DNA of 64,000 bases, taken from the NCBI GenBank assembly GCA_021775915.1, contig JAJFGW010000018.1, positions 1 through 64,000 of the forward strand. Reading direction: 5' to 3'. Below are positions 8,324 through 17,567 of the stretch, piece by piece. The notes under the pieces were generated by a model. The model made no database searches. It worked only from the letters and a program-made list of their open reading frames with translations, and was not told where the DNA came from. How positions within the stretch are numbered: position 1 is the first letter of the stretch; each line of letters opens with the position of its first letter. The stretch is from Alphaproteobacteria bacterium. GTDB taxonomy: Bacteria > Pseudomonadota > Alphaproteobacteria > Micavibrionales > Micavibrionaceae. The translations under genes were made by a program, and so were the position numbers.

Positions 8324-10159
8324 ATGAAAAACTCATCGTCTAAGAAACAAAAACCACCTAATGAGTCTTCTGGCCATGACGCCAGATTAACCGACCCGGT
8401 TGCACTGGGAAATATCCTCATTAATGTAACAGAACGGGCGCAACCTTTACTCAAAGAGTTCTTTGAAAAATACGAATTTGATCTGGATGAAGCGGCGCTT
8501 GACCCGTTGCATACTCGTGAAGCTTATATGGAGTTTCTACAACATCTTTGGTCTGACCCTCAAAAACTAGCGGCCATGCAAATGGAGTATTGGCAAGATG
8601 CCATGAGTCTATGGCAGGAAAGCAGCGTCCGCTTTATGGGAGGGGAAAGCAAAGAGCTGTTCACTCCTGAAAAAGGAGACCGCCGCTTTAAAGCAGATTC
8701 CTGGCAAGACAGCGCTGTCTTTGACTTTATCAAGCAATCCTACCTTCTAACCAGCCGCTGGATGGAGCACGTTGTAGAAGAGACGGAAGGGCTTGATGAC
8801 GAAACAAAAAAGAAAGTGAATTTTTCAACACAGCAATTTGCAAATGCCATGGCGCCCGGTAACTTTCTCATGACAAACCCTGAAGTCCTTCAGGAAACAC
8901 TGGATACCGGCGGCGAAAACTTGCTGCGCGGTTTAGAAAACCTGATTGAAGATTTCGAGCGCGGCGGTGGTCAACTGCGGATCAGTACCACTGACTATGA
9001 TGCCTTTGAAGTTGGTGAAAATCTCGCCACAACGCCAGGAAAAGTTGTCTACCAAAATGATTTAATGCAACTAATCCAGTATGAGGCGACGACTAAAAAA
9101 ACGTTTAAACGCCCGCTTCTGATTGTACCGCCATGGATCAATAAATTTTATATTCTGGATCTGCGCCCTGATAACTCCTTCATCAAGTGGCTGGTTGAAC
9201 AGGGGCATACTGTCTTTACCATTTCATGGGTCAACCCGGATCGCAAACTAACCAAAAAACGCTTTGAAGACTATATGGAAGAAGGCGTTTTTGATGCGCT
9301 GAAACAGGTCAAGAAGATCACTGGCGAGCCAGACACAAACATGATCGGCTATTGCCTCGGCGGCACGCTTTTGGCTATCACACTGGCCTGGCTGGCGACA
9401 AAGAAGAAGGACTCCCATATAGCCTCTGTGACCTTTCTAACATCACTGATTGATTTTGAAGAAGCCGGCGACATGCTGCTTTTCACGGATGATGCGCAAA
9501 TTGAAACACTGAACAAACAAATGAAGGAGCAAGGGTTTCTCGATGCTGACCATATGCGTAAAACATTCTCGCTGCTGCGCGCCAATGACATGATCTGGTC
9601 TTTTGTGATCAATAATTATCTGATGGGGAAAGAGCCATTCCCCTTCGACCTGCTTTACTGGAACGACGACGCCACGAACATGCCCGCCGCTATGCATGAT
9701 TTTTACCTGCGCAAGCTCTATCGCGACAATTTGCTAGTCAAACCGGGCGGTGTGAGCATGAACGGCGAGAAGCTTGATATCACCAAAGTCAAAACACCCT
9801 GCTATTTCCTATCGACAAAAGAAGACCATATAGCGCCGTGGCAGGCCACATACGCCGGAGCGCAGCTTTTAGAAAAGGGAAACACCACCTTCACCCTCGC
9901 CGCTTCCGGTCACGTTGCCGGTGTCGTCAACCCGCCGGATAAAAACAAATACTGCTACTGGGCGTCAGATAAAATACAGGAAACACCGGACAAATGGTTT
10001 GAGAGTGCCCAAAGCCATGACGGCTCATGGTGGCCTCACTGGCAGAAATGGGTCAAAGACTATGCCGGAGAAAAAGTTCCCGCCCGTAAAATTGGCGGTG
10101 GCAAACTCGAACCCATCGAAGATGCCCCCGGCTCATACGTTAAAATGAAGGCGGATTAA
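8324..10159 (+). CDS. phaC: Class I poly(3-hydroxyalkanoate) synthase
   Basis: PhaC polymerises (R)-3-hydroxyacyl-CoA into polyhydroxyalkanoate granules. The protein is ~611 residues from ATG 8324, preferred because GGAG lies 6 bases upstream; an ATG at 8312 is the alternative. It has the N-terminal PhaC domain and an alpha/beta-hydrolase domain with the lipase-like box GYCLGG. The catalytic triad is visible as Cys 344 in that box, Asp 501 in KEDHIAPW and His 530 in SGHVAGVVNPP, with the spacing usual for the class. The subunit length and lack of a phaE or phaR partner fit class I. The thiolase and reductase genes lie at the other end of the window. Confidence 0.95.
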   Translation: MKNSSSKKQKPPNESSGHDARLTDPVALGNILINVTERAQPLLKEFFEKYEFDLDEAALDPLHTREAYMEFLQHLWSDPQKLAAMQMEYWQDAMSLWQESSVRFMGGESKELFTPEKGDRRFKADSWQDSAVFDFIKQSYLLTSRWMEHVVEETEGLDDETKKKVNFSTQQFANAMAPGNFLMTNPEVLQETLDTGGENLLRGLENLIEDFERGGGQLRISTTDYDAFEVGENLATTPGKVVYQNDLMQLIQYEATTKKTFKRPLLIVPPWINKFYILDLRPDNSFIKWLVEQGHTVFTISWVNPDRKLTKKRFEDYMEEGVFDALKQVKKITGEPDTNMIGYCLGGTLLAITLAWLATKKKDSHIASVTFLTSLIDFEEAGDMLLFTDDAQIETLNKQMKEQGFLDADHMRKTFSLLRANDMIWSFVINNYLMGKEPFPFDLLYWNDDATNMPAAMHDFYLRKLYRDNLLVKPGGVSMNGEKLDITKVKTPCYFLSTKEDHIAPWQATYAGAQLLEKGNTTFTLAASGHVAGVVNPPDKNKYCYWASDKIQETPDKWFESAQSHDGSWWPHWQKWVKDYAGEKVPARKIGGGKLEPIEDAPGSYVKMKAD

Positions 10160-10178
10160 GCGTTCAGCAAAAGGAATT

Positions 10179-10814
10179 CTATTTTCGTAAAACATTTCCA
10201 ACTATTTTGGACTTAAATAAGTCTTCCGGCACATCAAATTGATGCGCTTCCCACCCAGCAGCAAGGGCTCCATCAACAACACTTTGGTTATCATCAAACA
10301 GAATGATTTTCTCCCCTTTCTGCCGACAAAGAAGCCCTTCAACTCTTTCATAGAACTTTCTGTCAGGCTTCATATAACCGACACGAGCCGAATTAAAAAT
10401 GTCTTGAAAATAACGACTAAAACCCACTTCCTCCATGAGATATTGAGCACGAACATTTTCCTGATTAGTTGCTATAAATAATGAAACATCCGGTAATTTA
10501 GATAGTTTTTCAACATACGGAATTAACTCTGTATTTATGTTGGAATCTTTTTTCATCCAGTAATCTATTAGTAACTGCGGGTCATCACTATGACCAATAC
10601 TTGGCAAAACTTCCTGCAATGCTGAATATAAATCACGCTTTCCTGTCAAAACCTCTGCCTCAAAAACTCCTCGAATAAAATGCTTTGTAAAATCAGAACG
10701 AGAGATAAAAAAATCTTCTTCCAGGTTTTCATCCCAGCATTTTCTAAACTCCGGCTTGGCGTGATAACCGTGCATAAGAACACCATCCACATCAAACAGA
10801 ACAATGGTCATCAT
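10179..10814 (-). CDS. HAD-superfamily hydrolase
   Basis: 211 residues with the four haloacid-dehalogenase motifs: FDVDGV at the N-terminus (nucleophile Asp 8, acid Asp 10), ATNQE (motif II), KPDRKFYERV (motif III Lys) and ILFDDNQSVVDGA (motif IV acidic pair). The helical cap between motifs I and II fits subfamily IA. A phosphatase is likely; the substrate cannot be read from sequence. A strong Shine-Dalgarno (AAGGAG) precedes the start. It overlaps the carbonic-anhydrase-like gene upstream by 23 bp, so the two are probably cotranscribed. Confidence 0.8.
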   Translation of the reverse strand: MMTIVLFDVDGVLMHGYHAKPEFRKCWDENLEEDFFISRSDFTKHFIRGVFEAEVLTGKRDLYSALQEVLPSIGHSDDPQLLIDYWMKKDSNINTELIPYVEKLSKLPDVSLFIATNQENVRAQYLMEEVGFSRYFQDIFNSARVGYMKPDRKFYERVEGLLCRQKGEKIILFDDNQSVVDGALAAGWEAHQFDVPEDLFKSKIVGNVLRK

Positions 10815-11322
10815 TATACTCCTTAGCCAGTTTCACATAGTGCGCAGAAGACCACACCATATACTCACGGTCTTTATCGCTAATCTCGCGCATATATTTC
10901 GCAGGGCTTCCGCCCCAAAGTTGCCCTGAAGGCACCACTTTCCCCGGCGTAACCAAGGCTCCGGCAGCGACCATCGCGCCACTTTCCACGACAGCGCCAT
11001 CCATGACACAGGCCTTCATCCCGACAAAAGCCCCATCCTCAATCGTGCAGGCATGCAGCAGCGCCATATGACCAACCGTAACGTCATTACCAACAATCGT
11101 GGGGTGTCCGAACGAGGAAACATGGATCATACTGTGGTCCTGAATATTAGTGCGCGCGCCAATCCTAATTTTATCGACATCACCACGTAACGTGCAGCCG
11201 AACCAGATACTACTATCCTCTCCAACCTCAACATCGCCTGCAATAACCGCACTTTCAGCAATAAAAGCTGTACTGGCAATCGCCGGGCTTTTCTCTTTAT
11301 AAGGTAGGATCAATCTACTCAT
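10792..11322 (-). CDS. Gamma-class carbonic anhydrase family protein
   Basis: 176 residues forming a left-handed beta helix of hexapeptide repeats. The metal-binding histidines expected of gamma carbonic anhydrases are present in DHSMIHV and in VGHMALLHAC. The C-terminal helix starts after GSPAKYMREIS. Proteins of this YrdA/PaaY-like group are zinc or iron trimers; some hydrate CO2 and others have no known substrate. It lies between rpsI and the HAD hydrolase. Confidence 0.85.
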   Translation of the reverse strand: MSRLILPYKEKSPAIASTAFIAESAVIAGDVEVGEDSSIWFGCTLRGDVDKIRIGARTNIQDHSMIHVSSFGHPTIVGNDVTVGHMALLHACTIEDGAFVGMKACVMDGAVVESGAMVAAGALVTPGKVVPSGQLWGGSPAKYMREISDKDREYMVWSSAHYVKLAKEYNDDHCSV

Positions 11323-11336
11323 AGCGCACTATAGAC

Positions 11337-11367
11337 AAAAGGCGCTCCGTAAACCAGAGCGCCTTTT
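11337..11367. terminator. Bidirectional Rho-independent terminator
   Basis: A 7-bp GC-rich stem (GGCGCTC at 11341-11347 with GAGCGCC at 11357-11363) has a 9-base loop. It is flanked by AAAA on the left and TTTT on the right. It lies just past the rpsI stop and would end rplM-rpsI transcription on the minus strand. Confidence 0.85.
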
Positions 11368-11390
11368 CGAAAACATATAGAAGATAAAGC

Positions 11391-12068
11391 TTAACGCTTT
11401 GCCCACTGTTTGGAACGACGGGCCTTGTGCTTACCGATTTTCTTACGCTCAACCGTACGCGCATCACGTGTCAGCATCCCGGCTTTTTTCAGAGCCGGGC
11501 GAAGTTCCGGATCAAAATTTTCCAAAGCCCGTGAAATACCATGACGCACAGCACCAGCTTGACCGGATAAACCACCGCCCTTAACCGTACACATAACATC
11601 AAAGTGACCCACTTTATCAGAAATCAAGAACGGCTGATTTAAGATCAGGCGTTGTGTTTGGCGCGCAAAATAAATCGTTTGATCTCTGCCATTCACAATA
11701 ACAGCACCCTTACCCGGCTTAAGCCAAACACGAGCGACAGCATCTTTACGTCTGCCTGTTGCATAAGAACGACCCAGCTTATCAAGCTTAGGTTCGCGTT
11801 TCTTTTCTTCTGCAACTTCTTCTGAGATCACTTCTTTAGCCTTGGGAGCTTCGGACGTTACAGCGTCTTTAAGATCCTTCAGATCTTTAATCGGCGCGTC
11901 TTTAACTGCAGCTTTAGGAGCTTTTGTCTTTTTGACTTCCACTTCAACAGGCTTTTTAGCTTTTGCCGGCGCTTTTTTAGCGGCGGCCTTCTTGGCAGGC
12001 GCTTTCTTTTCTTTTTTAGCGTCTACTTTGGCGTCTTCAGCTTTTGCGTCATCATCTTTTTTAGCCAT
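11391..12068 (-). CDS. rpsI: 30S ribosomal protein S9 (uS9) with long basic N-terminal extension
   Basis: The C-terminal ~130 residues are a normal uS9: [21 protein letters not shown] near the start of the core, [23 protein letters not shown], and the basic tail [17 protein letters not shown] that reaches the P-site tRNA. The first ~95 residues are an extra Lys/Ala/Pro-rich segment ([20 protein letters not shown] and similar), resembling histone H1 tails. It is followed by an acidic stretch, [15 protein letters not shown]. Typical uS9 is ~130-160 residues, so 225 is long. It follows rplM by 5 bp, the standard operon. Confidence 0.95.
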   Translation of the reverse strand: MAKKDDDAKAEDAKVDAKKEKKAPAKKAAAKKAPAKAKKPVEVEVKKTKAPKAAVKDAPIKDLKDLKDAVTSEAPKAKEVISEEVAEEKKREPKLDKLGRSYATGRRKDAVARVWLKPGKGAVIVNGRDQTIYFARQTQRLILNQPFLISDKVGHFDVMCTVKGGGLSGQAGAVRHGISRALENFDPELRPALKKAGMLTRDARTVERKKIGKHKARRSKQWAKR

Positions 12069-12073
12069 TGTGC

Positions 12074-12532
12074 TTACCTCTTATTTTTAGAATTCATTGC
12101 TGCAACATCCAGAACTTCCGGCTTCTGAGGCTCATGAGGATGATCAGTTCCGGCATAAACGCGCAGGTTTTTAAACACTCTCCTGCTCAAAGGGCCACGT
12201 GGCAACATACGCTCCACAGCCTTTTCAATAACGCGTTCCGGGTGCTTACCTTCCAGAATTTCGCCTTTGGTACGGCTTTTAATTCCGCCAGGATACCCTG
12301 TATGCCAATAAAAAATATCGCCGTCTTTTTTCTTACCTGTCAAGCGTACCTTTTCAGCATTAATAACAATTACATTATCGCCACAGTCGATATGGGGTGT
12401 GAATAACGGCTTATGCTTTCCACGCAGGCGCATGGCAATAATGCTGGCTAAACGCCCCAGCACAACGCCTTCGGCATCTACTATAATCCATTTTTTTCCG
12501 ACTTCATTTGGCTTTGCAGTATAAGTTTTCAT
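12074..12532 (-). CDS. rplM: 50S ribosomal protein L13 (uL13)
   Basis: 152 residues, normal length. Family features are [17 protein letters not shown] near the N-terminus, [37 protein letters not shown], and [29 protein letters not shown]. It is an early-assembly protein of the large subunit. First gene of the rplM-rpsI operon; its promoter must lie in the 206-bp interval shared with the divergent methionine-pathway gene. Confidence 0.97.
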   Translation of the reverse strand: MKTYTAKPNEVGKKWIIVDAEGVVLGRLASIIAMRLRGKHKPLFTPHIDCGDNVIVINAEKVRLTGKKKDGDIFYWHTGYPGGIKSRTKGEILEGKHPERVIEKAVERMLPRGPLSRRVFKNLRVYAGTDHPHEPQKPEVLDVAAMNSKNKR

Positions 12533-12699
12533 TGCAATCCACTTTCTTTCTTTAGATAAACATTACTCAAACGCTGTATTTACAAGCTTCACTGCGTTTT
12601 ATAGAATAGCGTGCTTTATTGCAGATGATGAATGTTTTTGTCAACAAAAAAGAACAGAAAAACAGAAAAAAGTTATAAATTTCAGAGAGATATATAAAC

Positions 12700-12713
12700 G
12701 GTATTATAATACC
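12700..12713. promoter_or_regulatory. Palindrome over the -10 region of the sulfhydrylase gene
   Basis: GGTATTATAATACC is a perfect 14-bp palindrome that contains a consensus -10 box, TATAAT, at 12705-12710. The ATG of the downstream gene is at 12739 with a good GGAGG at 12726-12730. No convincing -35 box sits 16-18 bases upstream, so activation or relaxed recognition is possible. Operator function is inferred from position only. Confidence 0.4.
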
Positions 12714-12738
12714 ACAAACAAAAGCGGAGGCCTGAAAA

Positions 12739-14049
12739 ATGAAAAAACGGAACCCTATGAAATTTGAGACACTCTCGGTACATGCCGGAGCGGAGCCAGA
12801 TGCAACCACAGGAGCATGCGGCACACCCATCCATCAGTCCACAGCATACCAATTCAGGGATACGAAGCACGCAGCCGATGCTTTTAGCTTAAAGGAAAAA
12901 ACCTATATATATTCTCGCATTACCAATCCGACGGTTAACTCACTCGAAGAAAAAATGACGGCTCTGGAAGGGGGCGTCGGCGCAACTTGTACGCCTTCAG
13001 GTCTGGCTGCCAGCTTTTTAATTTTCTCGGCCCTGATGAACACTGGCGATGACTTTGTCTCTTCCTGCAAAATTTATGGCGGCACAGTAAGCCAGTTCCG
13101 CGACACATTTAAACGCGCTTTTGGCTGGAGTTGTAACTTTGTTGACCCAACAGACCCGGAAAACTTCGAACGCGCTATCACAGAAAAAACCAAAGTTCTC
13201 TTCGCCGAGAGCATTTCCAACCCGGAAGGCGTAGTAAGTGATATGGAAGCTATTGCCAAAATTGCCGATAAGCACGGTATTCCCCTTATTATAGACAATA
13301 CGGTCGCCACACCCTTTCTATGCCGCCCGTTTGAACATGGAGCATCGATAGTCACGCACTCGACAACAAAATACCTAAGCGGTCATGGCAACGCTATGGG
13401 TGGCGTTGTTGTGGATGGTGGTAAATTTGACTGGCTAAAACATGCCGATAAATTCCCTGCCCTAGGCAAAGAAGACCCGAGCTATCACGACACAGTTTTT
13501 GCCAAAACTTTTGCGGAAAACCCTGTGGCTGTGCACAACCATGCGGTCGGCCTGCGTGACCTGGGTATGAACCAGCAACCCATGAATGCCTATCTGACAA
13601 TGCTTGGCATTGAAACGCTGCACCTGCGTATGGAGCGGCATTGCGCAAACGCCTTAAAAATTGCGGAATATCTAGAAGGTCATCCGCAAGTGGCGTGGGT
13701 CAACTATACCGGCTTAGACAGTAGCCCCTACCATGAGCTGGCAAAGAAATATATGCGCGGTGGCGCCGGTAGTTCACTCTTTACCTTCGGCCTGAAGGCA
13801 GGATATGACGCCGCTGTTCGTGTTGTGGAGAGCGTAGAGCTCTTTACTCATCTTGCCAACCTCGGCGATACACGCAGCCTAATCATCCACCCGGCCTCAA
13901 CAACACACTCGGAATTGGATGAAGAGCAGAAAATAAAAGCTGGCGCTCTGCCTGAGGCTATCCGGGTATCCATCGGCCTTGAAAATATTGACGACCTGAT
14001 TGCCGACCTGGATCAGGCACTGGCACAAACGGAGGCACTGGCGGCATAA
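12739..14049 (+). CDS. O-acetylhomoserine (thiol)-lyase / Cys-Met-metabolism PLP enzyme
   Basis: 436 residues of the trans-sulfuration (Cys/Met metabolism) PLP family. Visible motifs are YSRITNPTVNSLEEKMTALEGG, the cofactor-phosphate region SGLAAS, IIDNTVATP with the cofactor-binding Asp, and the PLP lysine in HSTTKYLSGHGN. The length and the insert after the lysine (DWLKHADKFPALGKED) fit O-acetylhomoserine sulfhydrylase (MetY-like), which makes homocysteine from O-acetylhomoserine and sulfide. Methionine gamma-lyase cannot be fully excluded. Start at 12739 has GCGGAGG 8 bases upstream. Confidence 0.85.
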   Translation: MKKRNPMKFETLSVHAGAEPDATTGACGTPIHQSTAYQFRDTKHAADAFSLKEKTYIYSRITNPTVNSLEEKMTALEGGVGATCTPSGLAASFLIFSALMNTGDDFVSSCKIYGGTVSQFRDTFKRAFGWSCNFVDPTDPENFERAITEKTKVLFAESISNPEGVVSDMEAIAKIADKHGIPLIIDNTVATPFLCRPFEHGASIVTHSTTKYLSGHGNAMGGVVVDGGKFDWLKHADKFPALGKEDPSYHDTVFAKTFAENPVAVHNHAVGLRDLGMNQQPMNAYLTMLGIETLHLRMERHCANALKIAEYLEGHPQVAWVNYTGLDSSPYHELAKKYMRGGAGSSLFTFGLKAGYDAAVRVVESVELFTHLANLGDTRSLIIHPASTTHSELDEEQKIKAGALPEAIRVSIGLENIDDLIADLDQALAQTEALAA

Positions 14050-14122
14050 AAAACCTCTTTGCATATTCCATATGTAAGTGCTAATCTCCGCTGATACGTA
14101 CAGGGAGACACGGGGAAATACT

Positions 14123-14791
14123 GTGAAAAACATAGCATCAAAGGTTATAGCCCTGAGCCTTGCCGCCGCTTTTGCGCTGGCAACGCCGGCTTTTGCGCAA
14201 GGAAAAGAAGAAAAAGCGCCGGTAAATCCTTATGAGCAGCAATATAAAGACTTGAAAAAGCTGCTGAAGAACATGGGGGCCACACCAAGCCAAGCCTCTG
14301 CGACACAAACACAAAACGGAACTCTGCCGAATGTCTTTGCCAAAGCTATTCAGGGCTGCACAACTGACGGCTATGTTTTCAGAATGCCTTATAATCTGGT
14401 CTTTAATTTTGACGAGCTCGCTGCCCCTGCTGATAAAAACACACCGGAAAGTGAAAAGAGCCTGTTTTACAGAATGGTTCAACCGGCCCCGGACAGCATC
14501 CTCGGTGTTTCAGGAACAGACAAATTCATCGATGCTTTAAAAGCAATGACAAGTGGCATTCACACATCCATGAAAACTGTGGCTGGCCACCTGATTGATG
14601 AAGCACCATCTGAATTTATTACCCGGCCCATATTTAACGAACTCGCAGCATTGGCGGTTGAAAAAATTACAAAAGAATTTAGCGGAAGATATGGTGTTAC
14701 AATTAAAATAAGCCCCGAACAACCCCGCAAACAAGGCGGAAGATGTGCCACCGCAGAAGTTGTAGAAGTGCCCTCTGCTCCTGCGCCGTAA
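14123..14791 (+). CDS. Secreted protein of unknown function
   Basis: About 222 residues from the GTG at 14123, which has GGGGA upstream; earlier in-frame starts would put charged residues before the signal peptide. The N-terminus is a clean Sec signal peptide, with a hydrophobic core (VIALSLAAAFALA) ending TPAFAQ. The mature part has a Lys-rich helix (YKDLKKLLKNMG), one Cys near the middle (IQGCTTDGYVFRMPYNLVFN) and one near the end (GGRCATAEVVE), which could form a disulfide. I do not recognise a domain. It follows the sulfhydrylase gene by 73 bp with no visible terminator. Confidence 0.65.
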   Translation: MKNIASKVIALSLAAAFALATPAFAQGKEEKAPVNPYEQQYKDLKKLLKNMGATPSQASATQTQNGTLPNVFAKAIQGCTTDGYVFRMPYNLVFNFDELAAPADKNTPESEKSLFYRMVQPAPDSILGVSGTDKFIDALKAMTSGIHTSMKTVAGHLIDEAPSEFITRPIFNELAALAVEKITKEFSGRYGVTIKISPEQPRKQGGRCATAEVVEVPSAPAP

Positions 14792-14797
14792 TAAACG

Positions 14798-15112
14798 TTA
14801 AACTGTCTGCTCTTCAATCCACCTCAAAAAAGGCTCATGCCCTGCTATCACTGGCACAGCAACAATGCAGGGACAATCATAACTATGTAGGGCACAGATT
14901 TCCGCGCGCACCTGTTCAAACAAGCTGCCCTGCGTTTTCAGGATCATCGTTGTCTCTGCTCCCGTTTCAAATTTACCCTCCCATTTATACAAAGCTCGGT
15001 GCGGTGCCATAATATTAGCGCAAGCCACCAGTTCTTTTTCAACTAAATGACGGGCGATACGCTCTGCTTCATCATTATCACCACACATCACATATATGAG
15101 GATTTTACTCAT
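14798..15112 (-). CDS. cutA: CutA1 divalent-cation tolerance protein
   Basis: 104 residues, full length for CutA1, a trimeric ferredoxin-like protein linked to copper tolerance. Family features include CGDNDEAERIARHLVEKELVACANIM, the SYYKWEG-type strand seen here as HRALYKWEGKFE, and LHSYDCPCIVAVPV with the C-terminal WIEEQT helix. It overlaps the upstream proline iminopeptidase gene by 8 bp, so the pair is likely cotranscribed. Biochemical role in bacteria is still poorly defined. Confidence 0.92.
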   Translation of the reverse strand: MSKILIYVMCGDNDEAERIARHLVEKELVACANIMAPHRALYKWEGKFETGAETTMILKTQGSLFEQVRAEICALHSYDCPCIVAVPVIAGHEPFLRWIEEQTV

Positions 15113-16070
15113 TTCCTGTTCCCGCCATCCTGTCAGTCAATTCGACAATTTTTTCGGCTATATTCGGCTCACGAGCCGTATGACCTGTATCGGCCAAGAC
15201 ATGAATCTCGCTATTCGGAAAAGCGTCATGCAGCTCAAAAGCATTCTTCACAGGGCAAATAAGGTCATAACGGCCATGAATAATATGGCAGGGAATGTGC
15301 CCCAACCCCCGCACTCCTTCGAGAATTTTTGTCCTATTAGCTGTGCCTTTGTAATAATGATGAACAAAATGAAAGAATATCTTACAGAGCGGAATAAACT
15401 TTTCAGGATCTTCTTCAACCTCGCGGATGAGATCATGGTTAACCTTGAAGTATAAAAGCGCCGTATCCCAAACTGTAAAACACTTAACAGCTTCAATAAT
15501 TTCTTCTTCGCTGCCGCCGCACATAATCTCGCAATAAGCCTCCGCCAAACCACTTTGCCTCTTTTCTAGAGGAATGAGATCTCGATAAGACGCGAACCAT
15601 TCCGGCATTATTGCAGCAGCCCCGCCTTCTTCGGTCAGCCAATCAACACCCTGGTCGCCGTAAAATATACCAGACAACACCAAAGCAGTAATGGACTCAG
15701 AATATTCCTGCGCATAAAAAAGCGCCAAAGCCGACCCCCACGATCCACCAGCAACCAGCCATTTTTGGATGCCCAGATGGTTCCGAAGCTTTTCAATATC
15801 GGCCACAAGATGCTCAATAGAATTGTTTTCAAGAGAAGCAAAAGGTTTACTTTGACCAGAACCGCGCTGATCAAATAAAATGACCCGATAATGCACCGGG
15901 TCAAAAAAACGCCGCATATCCGTATGAGATCCTGCGCCCGGCCCACCATGCAGATAAACCGCCGGTGCACCGTCAGGGTTACCGCTTAATTCATAATAAA
16001 GCGCATGCCCGTCCCCGACATCAAGAAACCCCGTTTCATAAGGCTTAATGGATGGGTACATGGCGTTCAA
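15105..16070 (-). CDS. pip: Proline iminopeptidase (alpha/beta hydrolase, family S33)
   Basis: 321 residues. The enzyme cleaves N-terminal proline from peptides. It has the HGGPG oxyanion motif near residue 40 and FDQRGSGQS, both typical of S33 peptidases. The nucleophile serine is in GGSWGS. The acid is probably Asp in HGRYDLICPV and the histidine in DTGHTARE. Length is normal for the family. It sits 6 bp after an uncharacterised gene and overlaps cutA. Confidence 0.92.
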   Translation of the reverse strand: MNAMYPSIKPYETGFLDVGDGHALYYELSGNPDGAPAVYLHGGPGAGSHTDMRRFFDPVHYRVILFDQRGSGQSKPFASLENNSIEHLVADIEKLRNHLGIQKWLVAGGSWGSALALFYAQEYSESITALVLSGIFYGDQGVDWLTEEGGAAAIMPEWFASYRDLIPLEKRQSGLAEAYCEIMCGGSEEEIIEAVKCFTVWDTALLYFKVNHDLIREVEEDPEKFIPLCKIFFHFVHHYYKGTANRTKILEGVRGLGHIPCHIIHGRYDLICPVKNAFELHDAFPNSEIHVLADTGHTAREPNIAEKIVELTDRMAGTGNE

Positions 16071-16076
16071 TAACCT

Positions 16077-16778
16077 CTAAAGTCCATGTTTTTGGGATGG
16101 TGCCTGCGCGGGCTTTTCCTGAAGCAACATCTTATTAAATACACCTTCCAATATACTGTCTCCCCGCAAATGCGCCATTGCATCATTATCTATACCAACA
16201 GCCGCAGCCTCTATATCTGCCACAAGGAATTTAAGATTTTCCTTGGTTACACGAGCATATTCTTCTGCAAGACGCCCTCTCAATTCATAATGGTGACGCT
16301 CTTTTCCAGTGAAAACTTCTACAAAGTCATGATACTCATCAGACTGGGCCTCAAACGCTTCCTTGGCCTTGTCCATAAATTCAAGAAGCCCGACATCTGT
16401 TGGTTTTGGCCAAGCTTTTTCAAAAAACTTCTCTATACTGACCAGCTTTTTAAACTTTTGATTCAATTCATCATCGGGAAAAACATCTGCCAAATGGTCA
16501 GTGTCGGTAATATTGGTATAGCCCGCCAAGTCATCAATAAGCTCTTTTACATTTTCACTATTTACACCAGAAGAATATTTTTTTGAAAGCCTCTCCATCC
16601 ATTCAGCTTTATATTTTTTATCTCTAAAAAGAGCCTCAAAACACTCCCCATGAGGCTCTTCAGGTGGAGTTGACCAAAGGATAACATCTTCAAATGCTCC
16701 TATAACATTAGAAAAATCAACATTTACCTGTAATTGCTCATCTTTCTGATCACTAAAATTAGTTCTTAAATTTTTCAT
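16077..16778 (-). CDS. Uncharacterised acidic cytoplasmic protein
   Basis: About 233 residues from the ATG at 16778, chosen because a perfect AAGGAGG lies just upstream; the frame continues to 16832 but lacks such a site. The protein is acidic and mostly helical, with no signal peptide, no membrane segment and one Cys near the front. Segments such as WSTPPEEPHGECFEALFRDK and FTGKERHHYELRGRLAEEYARV do not recall a family I know. Its stop is 6 bp before pip. Confidence 0.6.
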   Translation of the reverse strand: MKNLRTNFSDQKDEQLQVNVDFSNVIGAFEDVILWSTPPEEPHGECFEALFRDKKYKAEWMERLSKKYSSGVNSENVKELIDDLAGYTNITDTDHLADVFPDDELNQKFKKLVSIEKFFEKAWPKPTDVGLLEFMDKAKEAFEAQSDEYHDFVEVFTGKERHHYELRGRLAEEYARVTKENLKFLVADIEAAAVGIDNDAMAHLRGDSILEGVFNKMLLQEKPAQAPSQKHGL

Positions 16779-16861
16779 GGCACCCTCCTTCTTGCAACTT
16801 TCATAGACAAGGCAACAAACTCTGATTAACATTTTGTAAATATGGGAATTAAGAGAGAGAA

Positions 16862-16939
<78 letters not shown>

Positions 16940-16998
16940 ATAAAGAGGATGTTTATAATATTTCAGAGTAAGGTGCAAATGTAAAAAACAGAAAGACT

Positions 16999-17514
16999 CT
17001 ACTGCTCTTCGCCCTTGAGCATATCGCGCAGCTCCTTCAGGTCACCCAGCATCGCCTGCAGAATAGAACGCTGCTTACCGCTCAAGCCTTCTTCTGTCAT
17101 AGTTTTCGGAGACTCTACCGATGATGATACCGGCCCAGGCGATTCGTTTGCCACGCGCTTGTCAGGTTCCCCAGCAATAATCTGCTGCTTGCCTTGACCT
17201 TTCAAAAGCTTTTGCACGCCCTTGATGGTGTAGCCTTCTGTGTAAAGAAGGTCATGAATCTTGTTAAGCAAGGCCACATCTTCTGGACGATAGTAACGAC
17301 GTCCACCGCCACGCTTCAGCGGTTTTACCTGAGAAAACTTTGTTTCCCAAAAGCGTAAGACGTGCTGCTGAACACCAAGCTCGTCAGCCACTTCACTAAT
17401 TGTACGAAAAGCAGTCGGTGATTTTTTAGATCTTGTCGGCGCGGACTTTACGGAGCTCTCTGGCTCCTTATTATCATCCACACCGGATTGTGCATTTTTT
17501 ATTGTACTCATCAT
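16999..17514 (-). CDS. MerR-family transcriptional regulator
   Basis: 171 residues. A winged helix-turn-helix of the MerR type is clear at about residues 35-105: [25 protein letters not shown], then the wing [17 protein letters not shown] and helix [15 protein letters not shown]. The C-terminal third is disordered then helical and has no Cys metal site. A MerR gene next to ihfA downstream of fabH is a conserved alphaproteobacterial arrangement. The effector is unknown. Confidence 0.9.
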   Translation of the reverse strand: MMSTIKNAQSGVDDNKEPESSVKSAPTRSKKSPTAFRTISEVADELGVQQHVLRFWETKFSQVKPLKRGGGRRYYRPEDVALLNKIHDLLYTEGYTIKGVQKLLKGQGKQQIIAGEPDKRVANESPGPVSSSVESPKTMTEEGLSGKQRSILQAMLGDLKELRDMLKGEEQ

Positions 17515-17567
17515 TCCAATCCAGTTCCCTTAAGTTTCATCCCTGTTCAATTTTTTTATTTTATTTT

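Noticed and set aside
12533-12738. SAM riboswitch upstream of the sulfhydrylase gene
   Set aside because: SAM-II elements are common before such genes in this class, but I found neither the conserved pseudoknot words nor the right stem order here.
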